Shown here piece by piece: positions 61,094-64,000 of a stretch of 64,000 nt of DNA (position 1 is its first letter; each line of letters starts with the position of its first letter). The notes below the pieces were generated by a model that was not told where the DNA came from, searched no databases, and worked only from the letters and a program-made list of their open reading frames with translations. The stretch comes from Bradyrhizobium sp. CSS354 (GTDB lineage Bacteria; Pseudomonadota; Alphaproteobacteria; Rhizobiales; Xanthobacteraceae). Position numbers and translations under genes: made by a program. Location: assembly GCF_029051725.1 (NCBI RefSeq), contig NZ_JAACFU010000004.1:186001-250000 (forward strand). Direction: 5' to 3'.

Positions 61094-62916
61094 CACATCG
61101 TCCCCAACAGGCCCTGCGGCCTGAACCGCACCAGCAGCAGCAGCACGATGCCGTAGATCAGGATGCGGTACTCCGCCGCGATCCGGAACACTTCCGGCAG
61201 GCCGACCAGCGCGACCGCTCCGACGATGGCCCCGACGACATTGCCGAGTCCGCCGAGGATCACGACCGTCAGCGCCAGGATGGATTGCTGCGTATTGAAG
61301 GTCTCGTGGTTGATGTAGGAATAGAGATGCGCGGCGATGCCGCCGCTGACGCCGGCCGCGAACCCGCCGAAGATGAAGGCCAGCGATTTGTAGCGATTCA
61401 GGCTGAGCCCATAGGCGCGCGCGGCGATGTCGTCATCGCGAATGGCGCGAAAGCTGCGGCCGAGATGCGAGCCGAGCAGGCGTCCCTGCAGCAGCGCCAG
61501 CACGACCATCGCGATGAAGCTGAACCAGTAGATCGAAATCGGGCTGACCAGCTCATAGCCAAACAGCGACAGCGGCGGGATGCCGGAGATGCCGATCGGC
61601 CCGCGCGTGACGCTCTCCCAGTTCAGGATCACCAGCGAGACGATCTCGCCGATCGCGAGCGTCGCGATCGAGACATAATGCCCGCGCAGCCGGAACGACG
61701 GCGAGATCAGCGCTGTGCCGAGCGCCGCGCTCATCAGGCCGCCGCCGATGATGGCGAGGCCGACGGGAACGGAGAAGGTGAGCGACAGCAGCGCGGAGGT
61801 GTAGGCGCCGATCGCGAGCAGCGCGGCGTGTCCGAGCGACACCTGGCCGATCGTGCCCGCCACCAGCGTAAGGCTCAGCGCGAGCATGCCGAGCAGCGAG
61901 GCGTTGATCAGAGTCTGGAGCACGTAGAACGACACCGGCAACAGCGGCAGGATCGCGAAGACCGCGGTAGCGATCAGCAGAGCCCAGCGCGGAATGCGCA
62001 CCGGGCGGCTCGGCGCGATGAAAGTGCCGGTGAGCGGCTCGGGCGGCGCCTGCCGTGCGCTGGCGAACAGGCCGTTCGGGCGCAGCACAAGCACCACGAC
62101 CAGCAGCAGGAACGCGAACAGATTGCGGTAGCTGGTGCCGAACACGGCGACGCCGTAGCTCTCCACCAATCCCAGCAGCAGGCTGCCGATCACCGCACCC
62201 GGCACGTTGCCGGCGCCGCCGACGACTTCGGCGACGACGCCCTTGAGCGTCGCCTGCAGGCTCATCGCGGTGTCGATCTGGTTGTAGTACATGCCGACCA
62301 GCAGACCGGAAATGCCGCCGAGCGCAGCCGCAATGCCGAACACGGCTTGATTGACGCGGTTGACGTCGACACCCATCTGCATCGCGGCGTCGCGATCCTG
62401 GGCCGTGGCGCGGATGGCCCAGCCAAGCTTGCTGTAGCGCAGGAACACGAACAGCAGCAGCGCGCTGGTGATGCCGACGCCGGCGATCAAGAGATCGAGC
62501 GGTCCGATCGTGCCGCCGCCGATCTGGAAGCGGACGTCTGGCAGCTGGCTCGGCAGCGCGCGCGGATTGGGGGAGAACGTCAGCATCACGAGCTGATCGA
62601 GCACGAAGCTGATGCCGATGGTCGCCAACAGCGGGGCGATGCGCACCGAGTTCTGCAGCGGACGCAGGCCGAACCGTTCGATGATCAGGCCAACCAGCGC
62701 CGCCGCCACCGCGACCACGATGATGGTAAGCGGCAGCGGCGTATGCAGCTGCACCACCGCGACCCAGCCGATATAGGCGCCGACGAGGTAGATCGAGCCT
62801 TGCGCAAAGTTGATCAGCCGGCTGACGCCGAAGATCAGCGCGAGCCCGACCGCAACGAGGGCGTAGACGTTACCGACGATCAGCCCGTTGATCGTGTAGT
62901 CGAGCCAGGAAGACAC
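61093..62916 (-). CDS. livHM: Fused LivH-LivM branched-chain amino acid-type permease
   Basis: 607 residues. The N-terminal half (about 1-290) is LivH-like: [20 protein letters not shown], then [15 protein letters not shown] region ([20 protein letters not shown]) and [20 protein letters not shown]. The C-terminal half (about 305-607) is LivM-like: [40 protein letters not shown] and [20 protein letters not shown]. In most bacteria these are two proteins; the fusion is a single subunit with both halves of the channel. It is transcribed with livG, livF and the upstream binding protein. Confidence 0.93.
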   Translation of the reverse strand: MSSWLDYTINGLIVGNVYALVAVGLALIFGVSRLINFAQGSIYLVGAYIGWVAVVQLHTPLPLTIIVVAVAAALVGLIIERFGLRPLQNSVRIAPLLATIGISFVLDQLVMLTFSPNPRALPSQLPDVRFQIGGGTIGPLDLLIAGVGITSALLLFVFLRYSKLGWAIRATAQDRDAAMQMGVDVNRVNQAVFGIAAALGGISGLLVGMYYNQIDTAMSLQATLKGVVAEVVGGAGNVPGAVIGSLLLGLVESYGVAVFGTSYRNLFAFLLLVVVLVLRPNGLFASARQAPPEPLTGTFIAPSRPVRIPRWALLIATAVFAILPLLPVSFYVLQTLINASLLGMLALSLTLVAGTIGQVSLGHAALLAIGAYTSALLSLTFSVPVGLAIIGGGLMSAALGTALISPSFRLRGHYVSIATLAIGEIVSLVILNWESVTRGPIGISGIPPLSLFGYELVSPISIYWFSFIAMVVLALLQGRLLGSHLGRSFRAIRDDDIAARAYGLSLNRYKSLAFIFGGFAAGVSGGIAAHLYSYINHETFNTQQSILALTVVILGGLGNVVGAIVGAVALVGLPEVFRIAAEYRILIYGIVLLLLVRFRPQGLLGTM

Positions 62917-62929
62917 GCAGGAGATCCCC

Positions 62930-64000
62930 TCAGGTCGGCTTGCCGTCCCAGAGCGCGAACTGGCCCTTGCGCACGACGAGCTCGGCGTTCATGGCGCCCT
63001 TGACGCGCCGGCTCTCGACGTCGAACGTCGCCTTGCCGAAGATCACGCTCGAGACATCCTTCACTTTCGTAAAAGCGTCGCGGATCGCGCGCCGGTCGGT
63101 GCCGCCGATCTTGACGACGGCGGCCGCCATGTTCATCGCGTCATAGGCGTAGGCGTTGAACGCGTCGGGCTCCACCCCGTTGTATTTCTTCTTGAAGCCC
63201 GCGATGAACGTCTGCACTTCGGGGCGCGGGTCTTCGGGGAAGTAGCGCGTGCCGACATGGACGTCCTCGACGGCCTCCCCGCCGAGCTCCAGGAATTTCG
63301 GCGAGTAGACCGAGCTCGCGGCGCAAATCACCTGCTTCAGCCCGACCTGGCGTGCCTGACGCGCGATCAGCGCACCGTCAGAATAATAGGAGATCAGGAT
63401 CAGCCCGTCCGGATTGGCGTCGCGGACACGCACCAGCGTGGAGCGGAAGTCGCGCTCCTCCGCGATGTAGCCTTCGGTGACCGCGATTTCGGCGCCGTGC
63501 TCCTTCGCGGCCTTGACGAAATAGTCGCGGCTGGTGCGGCCCCAATCGGTGTTGAGGTGCAGCACGGCGAGCTTCTTCAGGCCGAGACGTTTCACGGCAT
63601 AGGCCGCCAGCAGCGGCTGCTCGTCGGCCTGGCTAACCGAGGTGCTCCACATGAAGTCGCCGCCCTTGGTGAAATCGGGATGCGAATTGGTAAATCCAAA
63701 CTGCACCAGGCCGCCGCGCTGATAGATCGGCGAGGCCGCCATCGAGGCGGGGCTGGAGAAGTCGCCGAGCTCCATGACGATCCTGGGATCGGAGACGAAT
63801 TTCTGGGCGATCGCCACCGACTGGCGCGGGTCGCTCTGGCTGTCCTCGAAACTATAGGCGAGCTTGCGGCCGTTGATGCCGCCCGCGGCCTGGATCTCGT
63901 CGAGCGCGAGATCGAAGCCCTGCTTCCATTGCGTGCCATATTGTGCGTTCGGCCCGGTCAACGGACCGCTGACGCCCAGCAAGATCGGTTCGGACGATTG
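62930..64000 (-). CDS. livK: Branched-chain amino acid-type ABC substrate-binding protein (partial, start off the right edge)
   Basis: At least 356 residues remain. The frame is open to the window edge, upstream of the TTG at 63982, with [20 protein letters not shown], which is the mature N-terminal segment of Leu/Ile/Val-binding proteins; the signal peptide is missing. The rest fits the family: [40 protein letters not shown] and [20 protein letters not shown]. It is the first gene of the livK-livHM-livG-livF operon, 13 bases before the fused permease. Confidence 0.93.
   Translation of the reverse strand, partial: QSSEPILLGVSGPLTGPNAQYGTQWKQGFDLALDEIQAAGGINGRKLAYSFEDSQSDPRQSVAIAQKFVSDPRIVMELGDFSSPASMAASPIYQRGGLVQFGFTNSHPDFTKGGDFMWSTSVSQADEQPLLAAYAVKRLGLKKLAVLHLNTDWGRTSRDYFVKAAKEHGAEIAVTEGYIAEERDFRSTLVRVRDANPDGLILISYYSDGALIARQARQVGLKQVICAASSVYSPKFLELGGEAVEDVHVGTRYFPEDPRPEVQTFIAGFKKKYNGVEPDAFNAYAYDAMNMAAAVVKIGGTDRRAIRDAFTKVKDVSSVIFGKATFDVESRRVKGAMNAELVVRKGQFALWDGKPT

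Overview
The window is high-GC DNA of a Bradyrhizobium-type alphaproteobacterium (Rhizobiales). The assignment rests on a rhizobial flagellar gene set (MotC, MotE, FlaF, FlbT, an orphan FtcR/Rem/LafR-type regulator and a FliK of the MotD kind), a Porin_2-family porin, Bradyrhizobium-style dispersed palindromes and many transport genes. No rRNA, tRNA, CRISPR array or intact insertion sequence was recognised.

Layout. (1) 1-4152: a TRAP transporter (dctQ, dctP), a GntR/FadR-type repressor and a divergent mannitol-dehydrogenase-family oxidoreductase of the fructuronate reductase type, with a perfect operator-like palindrome between the last two; this looks like sugar-acid catabolism. (2) 4253-9290: unlinked housekeeping or accessory enzymes (NTF2-like protein, HAD phosphatase, NAD-dependent epimerase-like protein, serine hydrolase, Tat-exported dienelactone hydrolase) and a decayed MFS gene. 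(3) 9705-48346: an almost uninterrupted flagellar cluster of about 35 kb, bracketed by two paralogous MarR regulators that share a cysteine-rich C-terminal extension. Two nearly identical flagellins of about 300 residues and an OmpR-type orphan regulator point to the thin lateral flagellum of Bradyrhizobium. Most genes lie on the minus strand in tightly overlapping operons: motA-fliM-orf-fliN-fliG-flhB; flgB-flgC-fliE-flgG-flgA-flgI-motE-flgH-fliL-fliP; the two flagellins; fliF-fliH-motB-motC-fliK-transglycosylase; flgE-flgK-flgL-flaF-flbT-flgD-fliQ-flhA-fliR-fliJ-flgJ-flgN-orf. A short divergent operon (DUF1217-flgF-fliI) and ftcR/lafR are on the plus strand. No chemotaxis genes, fliD, fliS, flgM, fliA or fliO were seen here. 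(4) 48347-49560: a hot spot of dispersed palindromes and a roughly 0.5 kb Bradyrhizobium-type repeat. (5) 49563-64000: porin, a second kind of MarR regulator, a hydrolase split by a frame change, a PanE-like reductase, a wHTH/cysteine-cluster protein next to a HerA-like ATPase, a nickel/cobalt permease, and a branched-chain amino acid-type ABC transporter with a fused LivH-LivM permease.

How the genes work together. The flagellar block encodes export gate, ATPase complex, MS ring, C ring, rod, P and L rings, hook, hook-filament junction, filament and the MotA/B/C/E motor, plus post-transcriptional control by FlaF and FlbT. The two flagellin mRNA leaders carry the same predicted fold, in which a 7-nt element can pair with the Shine-Dalgarno region. 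This is a plausible target for FlbT-like control and, with the paired cysteine MarR regulators, is the most interesting unexplained signal. All assignments come from reading the sequence and general family knowledge; no database search was run.
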